10,337 nt of DNA from Pelagophyceae sp. CCMP2097 (lineage: Eukaryota; Sar; Pelagophyceae). The stretch covers positions 760,715 through 771,051 of the forward strand of contig MU657176.1 in NCBI GenBank assembly GCA_026770575.1. Reading direction: 5' to 3'. The translations under genes and the position numbers were made by a program. Below, one piece after another: positions 1-10,282 of the stretch (within the stretch, counting starts at the first letter, position 1; each line of letters starts with the position of its first letter). Under the pieces are notes generated by a model. It was not told where the DNA came from. It was given only the letters and a program-made list of their open reading frames with translations, and did not search any database.

Positions 1-59
1 ACCAAAAACTTCTTCTATGATGATTCCAATGAGGCTCCTGCTCGACCTCAACTCCCAAT

Positions 60-91
60 TTTAGCGATCGCATCAACCACCAATCGCTAAA
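60..91. repeat. Short perfect inverted repeat
   Basis: TTTAGCGAT at 60-68 is matched by its exact reverse complement ATCGCTAAA at 83-91, giving a 9-bp stem around a 14-nt loop. It lies in AT-richer spacer DNA. Its role is unknown; it could be a 3'-end hairpin of a gene to the left, or chance. Confidence 0.5.
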
Positions 92-160
92 TCGGCCGAG
101 TTGCTGTTTTTTCTTCCCAAAGGTGGAACCTCACGGATGGACCCGGAGACGGACAAACGG

Positions 161-183
161 ACAGACAGACAGACAGACAGACA
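161..183. repeat. ACAG tetranucleotide microsatellite
   Basis: ACAG is repeated almost six times in a row. Imperfect related units (ACGGACAAACGG) precede it from about 148. It is a simple sequence repeat in non-coding DNA and probably length-variable; no function is apparent. Confidence 0.85.
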
Positions 184-211
184 TAATTGCCCCTGGTAAT
201 CCTTCAATCAA

Positions 212-274
212 AGGACCCGAAGGGCCCTTGCCGTAAACTGACGTTGAATAAACGGCAAGGACCCTTCGGGTCCT
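212..274. repeat. 23-bp inverted repeat (long hairpin)
   Basis: The left arm 212-234 and right arm 252-274 are reverse complements over 23 nt with one mismatch, around a 17-nt loop. Each arm also contains its own smaller hairpin: GGACCC-GAA-GGGCCC on the left and GGACCC-TTC-GGGTCC on the right. Read as minus-strand RNA, the single mismatch becomes a G-U pair, so that RNA would be fully paired. It lies about 80 bp upstream of the helicase start codon. It could be the core of a small non-autonomous foldback element, a structured 5' leader, or a 3'-end hairpin of a neighbouring transcript. The sequence does not decide between these. Confidence 0.75.
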
Positions 275-284
275 GAACTATTGA

Positions 285-2080
<1,796 letters not shown>

Positions 2081-2171
2081 AGCCCCCGGCCGAAAGGGGG
2101 CCGTGTCTGAATACAATGTTTCTGTGCCGGCGTGCCCGGCCTCGCCCTGCACTCCGTGTGATCCGTGGGCA

Positions 2172-2648
2172 CCACTCGTCTTTCCGGTCTTTTAAGAGCC
2201 GTTCGTAGAGCTTGAGCAGGACCGACGCGAGGGAGACCCCGCGGAAATTCGTCATAAACGTCGGATCACCCGCCTTGAAGATCCAGCGGAGATGAATCAC
2301 CAACCATGTGGCGGGCACGTCGTTTCCGTCAAGCAGCGCCGTGTACGCCTTGAGCAGGAGCGTCCAAACGGCAGGCCCAGCCTTTTTAAGGGCCTCAAAC
2401 GTGATGTCGTCCTCAGGCGAGGGCTGCGTCCCGGTGCTAACGCTTGCAAAGACTGCCTCCAGCTCCTCCATAACGAAATCCCGCGCGAGGTACGCGTCCC
2501 ACGAAGCGGCAGGGCCGAACGACTCGTCCAGCGTCGCTTTGCCCTTCCAGCGCTGCCACCCGTCCTCGTCGAGGAGCCTGGACCGGAGCCGCGACTCGCG
2601 GACGTCCTTGTCCATCGAGCCCCGGACGTAAGTGTCCCACTCGGCCAT
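2172..2648 (-). mobile_element. Degenerate non-LTR retrotransposon fragment (reverse transcriptase N-terminal part)
   Basis: The minus strand encodes about 159 residues resembling the fingers region of LINE-type reverse transcriptases. The order is typical: an acidic entry with D-I-T-F-E-A-L-K-K-A-G, then G-N-D-V-P-A-T-W, then I-F-K-A-G-D-P, then N-F-R-G-V-S-L-A-S and K-L-Y-E-R-L-L-K-D-R (residues about 80-156). The catalytic palm with its F/Y-A-D-D motif, thumb and any endonuclease are absent. After about 2172 the frame runs into unrelated sequence over the helicase 3' end. No poly-A tail, target-site duplication or terminal repeat is visible. It is an inactive remnant between the helicase and carrier genes. 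The ATG at 2648 is the first in this frame but need not be a real start. Confidence 0.75.
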
Positions 2649-3028
2649 TCGCTCGGCGTGGGCCCCGGGGTCAAATGCACCTGAGTCGATGGACTGCCAA
2701 CTCCTCGTACTTCCGGACGATCTCCCGAGGGGGCTTCTCGTCTGCGGCCGTAGATGTCATCGCCAAAATCAGGGGGATGACATCTTTCCCCGTTCCCTAA
2801 AAATTTGGACACGCCACCGCACAAAAATCGCCAACTAGCTTTGTCATCGCTTCGTTGTTCCATCGTGCGCCCCCGTGTCCGCGTGCCCCTGCCCGGAGAG
2901 CGCCGGGGGGGGGTAACGGGGCCTATCCGACGCGCCGGGCCTCGCCCGCCGCGCCGGCCGGCCCCTTTTTCTATCGAAAGCTCTCGTCGGCCCCTGGCCA
3001 GCAATTTCCTGACACGGCCTCAAAACAG
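2649..3028. other. Intergenic region between the retroelement remnant and the carrier gene
   Basis: I see no gene here. The left part (to about 2830) may be further decayed retroelement sequence, but no recognisable domain survives in any frame. The right part is GC-rich, includes a G-run at about 2907-2913, and must hold the carrier promoter and 5' untranslated region. I recognise no core promoter motif. Confidence 0.5.
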
Positions 3029-4386
3029 ATGGCTGCTCCTTCTGGCACCCCCTCGTTCGTCATTGACTTCTTGGCGGGCGGCATCTCCGGTGCGTCCCGG
3101 CGCCTTGCGGTGGCTCCTCCGCGTCGATCCCCGCCGCCGCGCCCTGGGCGCGCGCACCCGGGCGCGCGCCGACCACCCATTCGCTTTTATCTGACGCACC
3201 GCGCGCGGCATCCGATTCGCCGGCGCCTAGGTGCTATCGCCAAGACGTGCACGGCGCCGATCGAGCGCGTGAAGCTCATCATCCAGACGCAGGATGTGCG
3301 AAATTTCGGCCAGCGTCGTATTCGAATCTGCGGCCCCGCCGGGGCGCGGGCCCGAGGGCCGCGGCGGTTCCGTCGGCGGGCCCGCGTGTCATCGGATCGA
3401 CGGTCCCGTCGGCGGGGACGCGGGGTCGTCGAACCCCTGCGCGGAGACCGGCAGTCACGCGCGCGCTAATCTAGGCCAACCCGAGGATTATCTCGGGCGA
3501 GGTCCCGCGCTACACGGGCATCGGCAACGTCTTCTCGCGCGTCGCGTCCGAGCAGGGCATCGGCGCCTTCTGGTGCGCTTAGTTTTGCGGGGCCCAGGAG
3601 ACACTTGAAACGTTCCAGGCAGCGGCGGCACCGCCCCCGATGCCTTTGCGTTGACGGTCTCGCTATAGGCGCGGCAACATGGTGAACATCATCCGCTACT
3701 TCCCGACGCAGGCGTTTAACTTTGCGTTCAAGGACACGATCAAGGGCTGGTTCCCCAAGTACTCGTCCAAGACGGAGTTCGGCCAGTTCTTCATGGTCAA
3801 CATGGCGTCGGGCGGCCTCGCCGGCGCCGGCTCGCTCTGCATCATCTACCCGCTCGACTACGCGCGCACGCGCCTCGCCTCGGACGTCGGCGCCGGCAAG
3901 GCGCAGTTCGACGGCCTCATCGACTGCCTCAAGAAGACGTCCTCCGGCCCGGCGGGCGTCATGGGCCTGTACAACGGCTTCGGCGTCTCCGTCGTCGGCA
4001 TCATCCCGTTCCGTGGCACGTACTTTGGCGTGAACGACACGCTCGTGGGCATCAACCCGTACCAGAAGGACAAGGGCGCCATCGGCCTCGCCTCCAAGTT
4101 CGCCTGCGCGCAGACGGCCGCGCTCGCCGCCGCCTACGCGTCGTACCCGTTCGACACGGTGCGCAGGCGCCTGCAGATGCAGTCGGAGAAGCCGCAGGCG
4201 GACTGGGTCTACAAGAACACCATGGACTGCTTCGGCAAGATTGTCGCCAAGGAGGGCGGCGGCGCGCTCTTTAAGGGCGCCGGCGCCAACGCGCTCCGCA
4301 CGGTCGGCTCGGCCCTCGTCCTTGTCATGTACGGCGAGATCAAGGAGTTCCTCGGCGTGCCCGGCGGCGGCGGCGGCGGCGAGTAA
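3029..4386 (+). CDS. Mitochondrial ADP/ATP carrier (four exons)
   Basis: This is a mitochondrial carrier family protein (SLC25) of the ADP/ATP translocase type, which exchanges matrix ATP for cytosolic ADP across the inner membrane. Exons 3029-3089, 3231-3295, 3475-3572 and 3669-4386 join in frame to 313 residues, a normal length. The three carrier signatures are present: PIERVK (30-35), YPLDYARTR (about 135-143) and YPFDTVRRR (234-242). Matching family blocks include [38 protein letters not shown] and GAGANALRTVGSALVLVMYGEIK. The family signature RRRMMM reads RRRLQM here (240-245). The C-terminus ends in a run of glycines and a glutamate. The start is the ATG after CAAAACAG, which gives the short N-terminus usual in non-plant carriers. 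All three donors are GTGCG. Its introns (141, 179 and 96 nt) are the longest in the window. Confidence 0.93.
3370..3416 (+). repeat. Direct repeat in carrier intron 2
   Basis: CCGTCGGCGGG occurs at 3370-3380 and again at 3406-3416, a 36-bp period inside the 179-nt second intron of the carrier gene. The intron also has several GC-rich self-complementary stretches, such as GGGGT-CGTCGA-ACCCC near 3423-3438. It may be chance in GC-rich DNA or the trace of an inserted element. Confidence 0.5.
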
Positions 4387-4467
4387 ACCCGTCACGCCAC
4401 GCGCGGACCTTTTTTTTGTTCGCCGTCTAACCCCGCATGGCAATGATGCAGCTACTATTATTAGGCT

Positions 4468-4538
4468 AAAGTCTAAGGACTTTGACGCGCTGATAGACCT
4501 TAACGATTGTAAAAAGGACGGTCTTCATTTCAATCGTT
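4468..4538. repeat. Two inverted repeats downstream of the carrier gene
   Basis: AAAGTC (4468-4473), TAAG and GACTTT (4478-4483) form a perfect 6-bp stem with a 4-nt loop, about 80 nt beyond the carrier stop. AACGATTG (4502-4509) and CAATCGTT (4531-4538) form a perfect 8-bp stem with a 21-nt loop. They could belong to the carrier mRNA 3' end or to a small structured RNA. I could not match them to a known RNA family. Confidence 0.5.
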
Positions 4539-4575
4539 CCGAGGAAGCTTGCTCATATAACCCTTTTTGGGAGTG

Positions 4576-4663
4576 GGGGCAGCTCATCGAAACTTGGTCA
4601 CGGTCAATGGGACTGTTCCGTTCTTTCGCTTTGTGCCACTGCGCCGGGGCAGTCATCGAAACT
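4576..4663 (+). repeat. Imperfect direct repeat, 70-bp spacing
   Basis: GGGGCAGCTCATCGAAACT at 4576-4594 recurs at 4646-4663 with one base missing (the C after GGGGCAG). The DNA between and after the copies is not similar. Both copies lie in the AT-rich island between the carrier and transporter genes. Function is unknown. Confidence 0.6.
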
Positions 4664-4840
4664 CTGAGAAGTGCGACTACAATGTAGATCTAGTCTTCGC
4701 CCAACTGTGCGGCACCGCTCGAGAGTCCGCCGCGGCGGGTTATCTCTTCGGCTTCCCGCGGCGAAGCCCGTCGAGGCGGCCTATAGGAGCCGCTGCGGCA
4801 GGTCCCCGAGCGCGCTCGACCGCATCGAGCGTCGGAGGCG

Positions 4841-6438
4841 ATGAGGTGGGGCGCGTATTGTACGCTCCAGGTGAGTGCCCGATGTGACGGTGGAGGCCGC
4901 TGAGTCTTTGCCGTGCGTAGCTCGCCGTCGCGGGGAGCGGCGTGCTGCCCCTGCCGTCGGTCTTCGCCAAGTGCGGCGTCGCCTCTGGCACCGTCATCTG
5001 CTTCCTCGTCACACTCCTAAACGACCGGACCACTACCTGGCTCATCGAGGCCGCCTATCTCGCCAGCCCGGGTTCCGCGGCGGCCGGATCCTACTCGGAA
5101 CTCCTCCGGCGCTGCGGCTTTGGCGAAAGATGTGTCTTCTGCGCCGAACTGGCAGCGCAGAGACCCGCGTCCGGCCGTGCCGCCAAGGAACCGGGAAGAG
5201 GCGCCGTGAGAGGAGGTGCCGTACCGCACCCTTTTCTAGCTTCGGCCTGCTCTTCGGGTCGGTGGCGGCGTGCCTGGCCTGCGCGGGCGAGGCGTCGGCC
5301 AAGCTCGTCGGCGACGTCTTCGAGGCTCTGGCGCTCGCGGGCGGCGACGGCGCCGTGGAACTGACGCGCGCCGTGTCGCCGTTGCTCGCCTGCGCGTTGG
5401 CGTGCGCCCTGGGCCTGCGGTCGTTTTCGGCGATGCGGTACGCGTCGGCACTCGGCGTCGGTTTCCTCGGCCTTATCGTCGGCGCCGTCGTATACGCGTA
5501 TGCCTCGAGCGACGGCCCGCCCACGCGCGTGCCGGGCGCGCCGCGCGGGCCATCGGCGCGCTACGGCGCGGAATGGGCCGAGTGGCCCGTGGCCGTGACG
5601 GTTTTAGGGTACGCTCTGTACCTCGGCCCGGTGGCGCTGGCCATGGTCGCAGAGGCCACCGCGCTCGGCGTCGAGGAGATAGTCGATCCGACGGTGACGA
5701 CGACGAAGCGGTGGGGAAGCTTCGACTCCGTCGTGGGCCGCTTCGACTCCGTCTCTGCGCACGAAAACGGACCCGAGCCCCAAGCGGAGACGCCGGCGGA
5801 CCGCTATAACGAGATTCGTGTAGCGGTCCATCAAACGTACGCCTGCAGCTTCGTGCTCTACACCGCCCTCGGCGCCAGCGGCGCTCTGTGGCTCGGCGAG
5901 GATACGCCGACTGATATTGTGACCGCCTTTCGCGGCAAGTCGAGCATCGCCATCTCCGCCGCGACCGTGGCCTACCTCTGGTGCGTCTTCTCACGGGGGG
6001 GGGCTCGCGAACACACCAAGAAACGACGCTCGTCGGCGTAGGCTGTCGACGGCCCCTATGCTCATCCCGCTGCGCGACTCCGTCTTCGCTTTAACGGCGC
6101 GGCGGCCCGCGGCGGACGGCGCTGCGTGCCGCTCCAAGGGGTCGGCGGTGCGGTGGCGGCTGCAGTTCGGGGCGACGCTCGCGGCCATCTTCACCGCCGC
6201 GGCGCTCTCACTTGCGCTACGGTCGCTCACGCTGTTTTCGCTGACGGGGGCGACGGGCGTCTGTGCGACGTGCTACATCATTCCCGTCGCCTGCCGCTGG
6301 GCGCTGCAGAAACGGAGCGGCGACGCGACGCGACGCGCGGCCGCGCTGCCCGGCCTCTGCCTCGCCTGCGGCACCGCGCTTTCCGTGTTTTCATTGGCAC
6401 AGACCCTCGCCGAGATGCTCAACCCGCCAACGCGATAA
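4841..6438 (+). CDS. Amino acid/auxin permease family (AAAP, SLC38-like) transporter (four exons)
   Basis: This is a multi-pass membrane protein likely moving amino acids across the plasma or vacuolar membrane; the substrate cannot be read from the sequence. Exons 4841-4870, 4921-5168, 5240-5980 and 6042-6438 join in frame to 471 residues, normal for the family. The first transmembrane region carries the family's A-V-A-G-S-G-V-L-P-L-P (about 12-22), followed by YSELLRRCGFG. About ten to eleven hydrophobic segments follow, including 94-120, 136-182, 208-230, 290-310, 326-345, 380-400 and 405-425. YNEIRVAVHQTYACSFVLY and MLIPLRDSVF (346-355) match the family's later half. A hydrophilic loop (about 234-285) carries a duplicated FDSV. 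The start is the first ATG after an in-frame TAG at 4784; further upstream exons are possible. Introns 1 (GTGAGT) and 3 (GTGCGT) are convincing. Intron 2 uses a weak GTCCGG donor, the only GT in the required phase. Read without splicing, the gene falls apart into three frames. Confidence 0.8.
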
Positions 6439-6499
6439 GAAAGGCTGACAGTCCGAAGCTCTGGGGCGTGGAAGCGGATGCCCTTATTCTCGCAAAGTT

Positions 6500-6511
6500 C
6501 GAAAATTTTCG
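6500..6511. promoter_or_regulatory. Perfect 12-bp palindrome upstream of the histone chaperone gene
   Basis: CGAAAATTTTCG is a perfect palindrome about 170 bp upstream of the RBBP4-like start codon, in an otherwise GC-rich spacer. It could be a protein-binding site or a folded element near the transporter mRNA 3' end. It resembles but does not match an E2F site. Chance is possible. Confidence 0.25.
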
Positions 6512-6678
6512 CTGAAACGCGATTCAAAAATCTGAGAAGCCGCGGCGACGAGCTCGAGCCCTCTGCGGACGGACGGAGGGCGGCGGGCTAGACCGGCGGG
6601 TGACGTCCCACGCTCCCCAATCGAGCGCCGGGCCCGAGCCGCGCCTCTTTGGCCTCTCGTGTTGCAGCCTGCGGCAGG

Positions 6679-7987
<1,309 letters not shown>

Positions 7988-8087
7988 CCCGCTCCCGGAA
8001 ATACGCCGGAACGCCGGGCGCGCTCGTAACGACGCTTTCGCTGCGCAGCTGCCAAGATATCTCTTCGAAAGGCTCCTTACGTCGGAG

Positions 8088-8916
8088 TCAGTCGGCGTCC
8101 CTGTTTGCCCCCGAAACGATGCGCGCCGCCTGGTGGTTCGCCTCGCGCACGGTGAGGAGCAGGTCCTGCATCTGCTCGACTGAGAGCGCGAGGTCGATGG
8201 TGTCCGGCTTCGATGCGGCCGCGTCCCGCGGCGCCGGCGGCAGCACGTGGAGCCGCACGTAGTACACGGGCACCGGCGCCGCCAAATCGGGGCCGCTCGT
8301 CCGGACGACGGAGTCGAGGCGCCACTCCACGTCGACGAGCCGCCTAAAGACGCGGTCGACAAGCCGACCACGAGCGGCGGTGAGACGACGCACGGGAGCG
8401 ATACGCCAATCGTCTGGTGGAGGACGTAGCGCAGCTTCGCCTTGGCCGCGGAGAACTGCTCGCTGAAGTGCGCGAGCTTGGCCGCGTCGGTCATGCCGTT
8501 GTCCTCGAGCCTGGCGCAGCACCGTCGACGTTGGAAAACAGAATAAGCACGCCAGCGCCGGCCACGGCAGGAGTCGTACACGGAGACCGCCTGCGCCGCG
8601 GGCGCGTCGGCCTTGGCCATCTCGAGGACCTAGGCGGAGGTGCGCGTTCCAGCGCCGGCGGCGGCCGGCGTCGCCGCGGCGGCCGCGTCTTCCCAAAGGC
8701 GGCGCGGGTTTGTACGACGGCGGCGATGGCGGCAAAGGCCCTCTTCGTCACGTCCTCTGTGAGGACGGGGAACGCGGCGGCCTCGAGGGCGGACTCCGAG
8801 TAGCGCGGGTCGCATGCCAGGATGCCAATCGTCGCTTCTAACAAAGCCTCAAACGCCGCGGCCGGCGCCGAATCGAGCTCGCCGAAGACGCCCAGCAGCG
8901 TCGCGCTCGGCGCCAT
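8088..8916 (-). CDS. COMMD3: COMMD3-like COMM domain protein (four exons)
   Basis: COMMD proteins form a ten-subunit ring that joins CCDC22/CCDC93 and Retriever in the Commander complex, which recycles membrane proteins from endosomes. In minus-strand order the exons are 8916-8716, 8629-8580, 8510-8394 and 8343-8088, joining in frame to 207 residues, the usual size. The helical N-terminal domain covers about 1-115. The C-terminal COMM domain (about 124-200) has DVEWRLDSVV, P-V-Y-Y-V-R-L-H-V and SVEQMQDLLL. The blocks LEDNGM, IGVSLP followed by R-L-V-D-V-E-W-R-L, and S-x-E-Q-x-Q-D-L match COMMD3 better than other paralogues as I recall them. The family assignment is strong, the paralogue call less so. 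Introns start GTACAA, GTACGA and GTGCGT. The gene is convergent with the histone chaperone gene (100 bp between stop codons) and divergent from the membrane protein gene to the right. Confidence 0.85.
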
Positions 8917-8992
8917 GACGGCGCCGCGCCAGGGCCGCCGCCGTCGACGTCGGTCTCGTGCCTCTTAAAGGCCTTTCCGAGTGTCGTTCACC

Positions 8993-9064
8993 CTACTAGG
9001 AATTCCTAGTAGTAGGAATTCCTAGGAGTACTAGCCTAGTAGGAATTCCTAGTAGAATTCCTAC
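8993..9064. repeat. Cluster of AGGAATTCCT palindromes between divergent genes
   Basis: A 72-bp AT-rich block holds four related palindromes in GC-rich surroundings. CTACTAGGAATTCCTAGTAG (8993-9012) is a perfect 20-bp palindrome. TAGGAATTCCTA recurs at 9013-9024 and 9040-9051 as perfect 12-bp palindromes. A last copy around GAATTC (9055-9060) has lost one G. Centre-to-centre spacings are 16, 27 and 12 bp. The block lies 77 bp from the COMMD3 start on one side and 125 bp from the membrane protein start on the other, so it is inside a shared divergent promoter region. It could be an array of dimeric transcription-factor sites or a simple palindrome expansion. Confidence 0.8.
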
Positions 9065-9096
9065 TTGATTCTTTGTTGAGGGGAACGGCGAAACTT

Positions 9097-9120
9097 CTCC
9101 TTCTCAGCTCTCCTTCTCAG
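9097..9120 (+). repeat. Pyrimidine-rich direct repeat upstream of the membrane protein gene
   Basis: CTCCTTCTCAG occurs at 9097-9107 and again at 9110-9120, 69 bp before the proposed start codon. It could be a pyrimidine-rich leader or initiator, or a pair of splice acceptors for an upstream non-coding exon, since both copies end in a pyrimidine tract plus CAG. Confidence 0.45.
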
Positions 9121-9188
9121 TGCCGCAATCCGACTCGGGCCCGCGCGCGGGTCAGTCGGGTCGCGCGCCGGCGCTCCGGCGGCATCCG

Positions 9189-9776
9189 ATGGCGCCGCAG
9201 CACAAGGGCGACGAGCACCAGCAGTTTGGGCTGATTTGCCTTACTTTTGGAGTGATCTTGCTCTTCATCACGTTTCCAATTTGGGTCGTCGACGACATTC
9301 TGTTTTTACACACCGTCGAACCAGAGGTGCGGCCCAGACTTCGGCGCGCGCCCGTCGAAGCGCACGGCAACGCGACGCACCACCACCACCACGCCGACGA
9401 CGCGCAGCGCGCCGACGACGCGCCGCGCGCCGACGACGCCCACGCCGACGACGCCGCGCCGCCCCCGCGCGCCGCGGCGCCGCACACGGCGGCCCTGGCG
9501 CGCGCCGTCACGGTCCACGCGCGCGCGCCGGCGCTCGACGACGTCGCGCCACCCTCCGACCCGGCCGTCTCGGCGCCGCCCGCGGCGGACCCCTGGGCCG
9601 CCTTGCCGCCCGCGGCGAAGGCGCTCGACGCGCGCCCGGCGGACGAGGCGGAGGCGGCGCCGAGCCCGCCGCAGCCCGCCGCGCGCGGCGCGGCGCCCGC
9701 GCAAGACGCGCTATTGCAAGACGCCGACGAGCCCATGCAAGTCCAATCGTTCGCTGCCGGCGACGCGCCTCGATGA
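9189..9776 (+). CDS. Probable single-pass membrane protein with Ala/Asp/Pro-rich tail, family unknown
   Basis: I do not recognise this protein. The frame opens with a short hydrophilic N-terminus, then one strong hydrophobic segment (about 13-33, FGLICLTFGVILLFITFPIW), then DDILFL. After about residue 47 it becomes low-complexity: five histidines (64-68), four ADDA repeats (69-89, from an 18-bp DNA unit starting GCCGACGACGC), then Ala/Pro-rich sequence to residue 195. The hydrophobic block at the N-terminus and its AT-richer codons look like real coding sequence. The tail is less certain because GC-rich DNA often gives long open frames. A GTGCGG that fits the local donor pattern lies in phase at 9327, after residue 46, so the gene may instead splice there to an exon I cannot identify. 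A GTG at 9120 in the same frame is unlikely as a eukaryotic start. Confidence 0.5.
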   Translation: MAPQHKGDEHQQFGLICLTFGVILLFITFPIWVVDDILFLHTVEPEVRPRLRRAPVEAHGNATHHHHHADDAQRADDAPRADDAHADDAAPPPRAAAPHTAALARAVTVHARAPALDDVAPPSDPAVSAPPAADPWAALPPAAKALDARPADEAEAAPSPPQPAARGAAPAQDALLQDADEPMQVQSFAAGDAPR

Positions 9777-10171
9777 CGACGGCGGCGCGACCGACGGGAC
9801 ATGGCGCCCGCCGGCCACGGCTCCGACGTGCAGGGAGGCGCCGTCCGAGGACCCCGACTCCCGAACCGCCGACGGCCACCTCCGTGCCTTGTGCGCATAC
9901 AAGGCGGCATCGGGGCCTCGCGCCAACCGCGGGGTGCATGATAAGGTTCACCGCTTCACGACCCGTCGGGCACTCGCGGGCGAGGCAGCCACCGAACCGG
10001 CCTCGACGCCCCGAGCCTTTTTGCAAGTCGCACGCCCGCAGGGGCCTCTGTCGGGCTACCGGTCCTCCATGACTGCCCTCGTCGGAGCTCGCAGCGTGGG
10101 GGGACCGCCAGATTCCGACATGAAACATTCAGCCCCGGCGTTCCTATCACCGAAACCCCCGAAAGCCCCCC

Positions 10172-10235
10172 CCCTCGTCGGACACGCTCCCTCCGCCAGG
10201 ACCGCGCCCTCGTCGGACACGCTCCCTCCGCCAGG
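10172..10235. repeat. Two-copy 29-bp tandem repeat
   Basis: The 29-bp sequence beginning CCCTCGTCGGACACGCTCC is present at 10172-10200 and again, identical, at 10207-10235, separated by 6 bp (35-bp period). Identity suggests a recent duplication or a minisatellite. The window does not show more copies. Confidence 0.85.
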
Positions 10236-10264
10236 TATACTCGGCGTCTCTTTTCTACGGAAAC

Positions 10265-10282
10265 ATAAGGAGGACTCCTTAT
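10265..10282. repeat. Perfect inverted repeat
   Basis: ATAAGGAG (10265-10272), GA, CTCCTTAT (10275-10282) form an 8-bp perfect inverted repeat with a 2-bp spacer, in a locally AT-rich patch. It looks more like a dimeric protein-binding site than an RNA hairpin because the loop would be too small. Chance cannot be excluded. Confidence 0.45.

Larger units (their letters stand above)
4387..4840. other. Intergenic region with an AT-rich island
   Basis: After the carrier stop there is a run of eight T (about 4410-4417). From about 4440 to 4690 composition shifts to markedly AT-richer DNA than either neighbouring gene. This island contains two inverted repeats and a 70-bp-spaced direct repeat, listed separately. 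Frames across it show no recognisable domain, no hydrophobic pattern and codon use unlike the flanking genes, so I call no gene. From about 4700 the GC-rich composition returns and leads into the transporter gene. A small hairpin (GGCTTC at 4750-4755 with GAAGCC at 4763-4768) lies there. Confidence 0.55.

Noticed and set aside
17..23. ATGATGA as a C box of a C/D snoRNA
   Set aside because: No suitably spaced D box with a closing stem is present.
3466..4443. A 325-residue minus-strand open frame
   Set aside because: It lies opposite the conserved carrier exons and shows only the Ala/Arg/Val composition expected of an antisense frame.
4241..4687. A 148-residue plus-strand frame running into the AT-rich island
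   Set aside because: It overlaps the carrier 3' end in another frame, has no domain, and its composition changes abruptly halfway.
4875..6041. A single 388-residue protein read as one open frame
   Set aside because: Its first ~120 residues are Arg-rich and out of frame with the conserved transporter N-terminus, and its last ~20 residues run into an intron that begins GTGCGT at 5981.
6649..6678. TTG start for the histone chaperone, and GTG at 9120 for the membrane protein
   Set aside because: The genes are eukaryotic. ATG at 6679 matches the known N-terminus of the family, and ATG at 9189 is available for the other.
9378..9392. Five histidine codons as an engineered tag
   Set aside because: They are in the middle of a native GC-rich low-complexity region with no vector sequence nearby.
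9508..10128. A 206-residue minus-strand open frame at the right end
   Set aside because: It is dominated by Arg, Ala and Pro, overlaps the low-complexity tail of the membrane protein gene, and has no recognisable motif.
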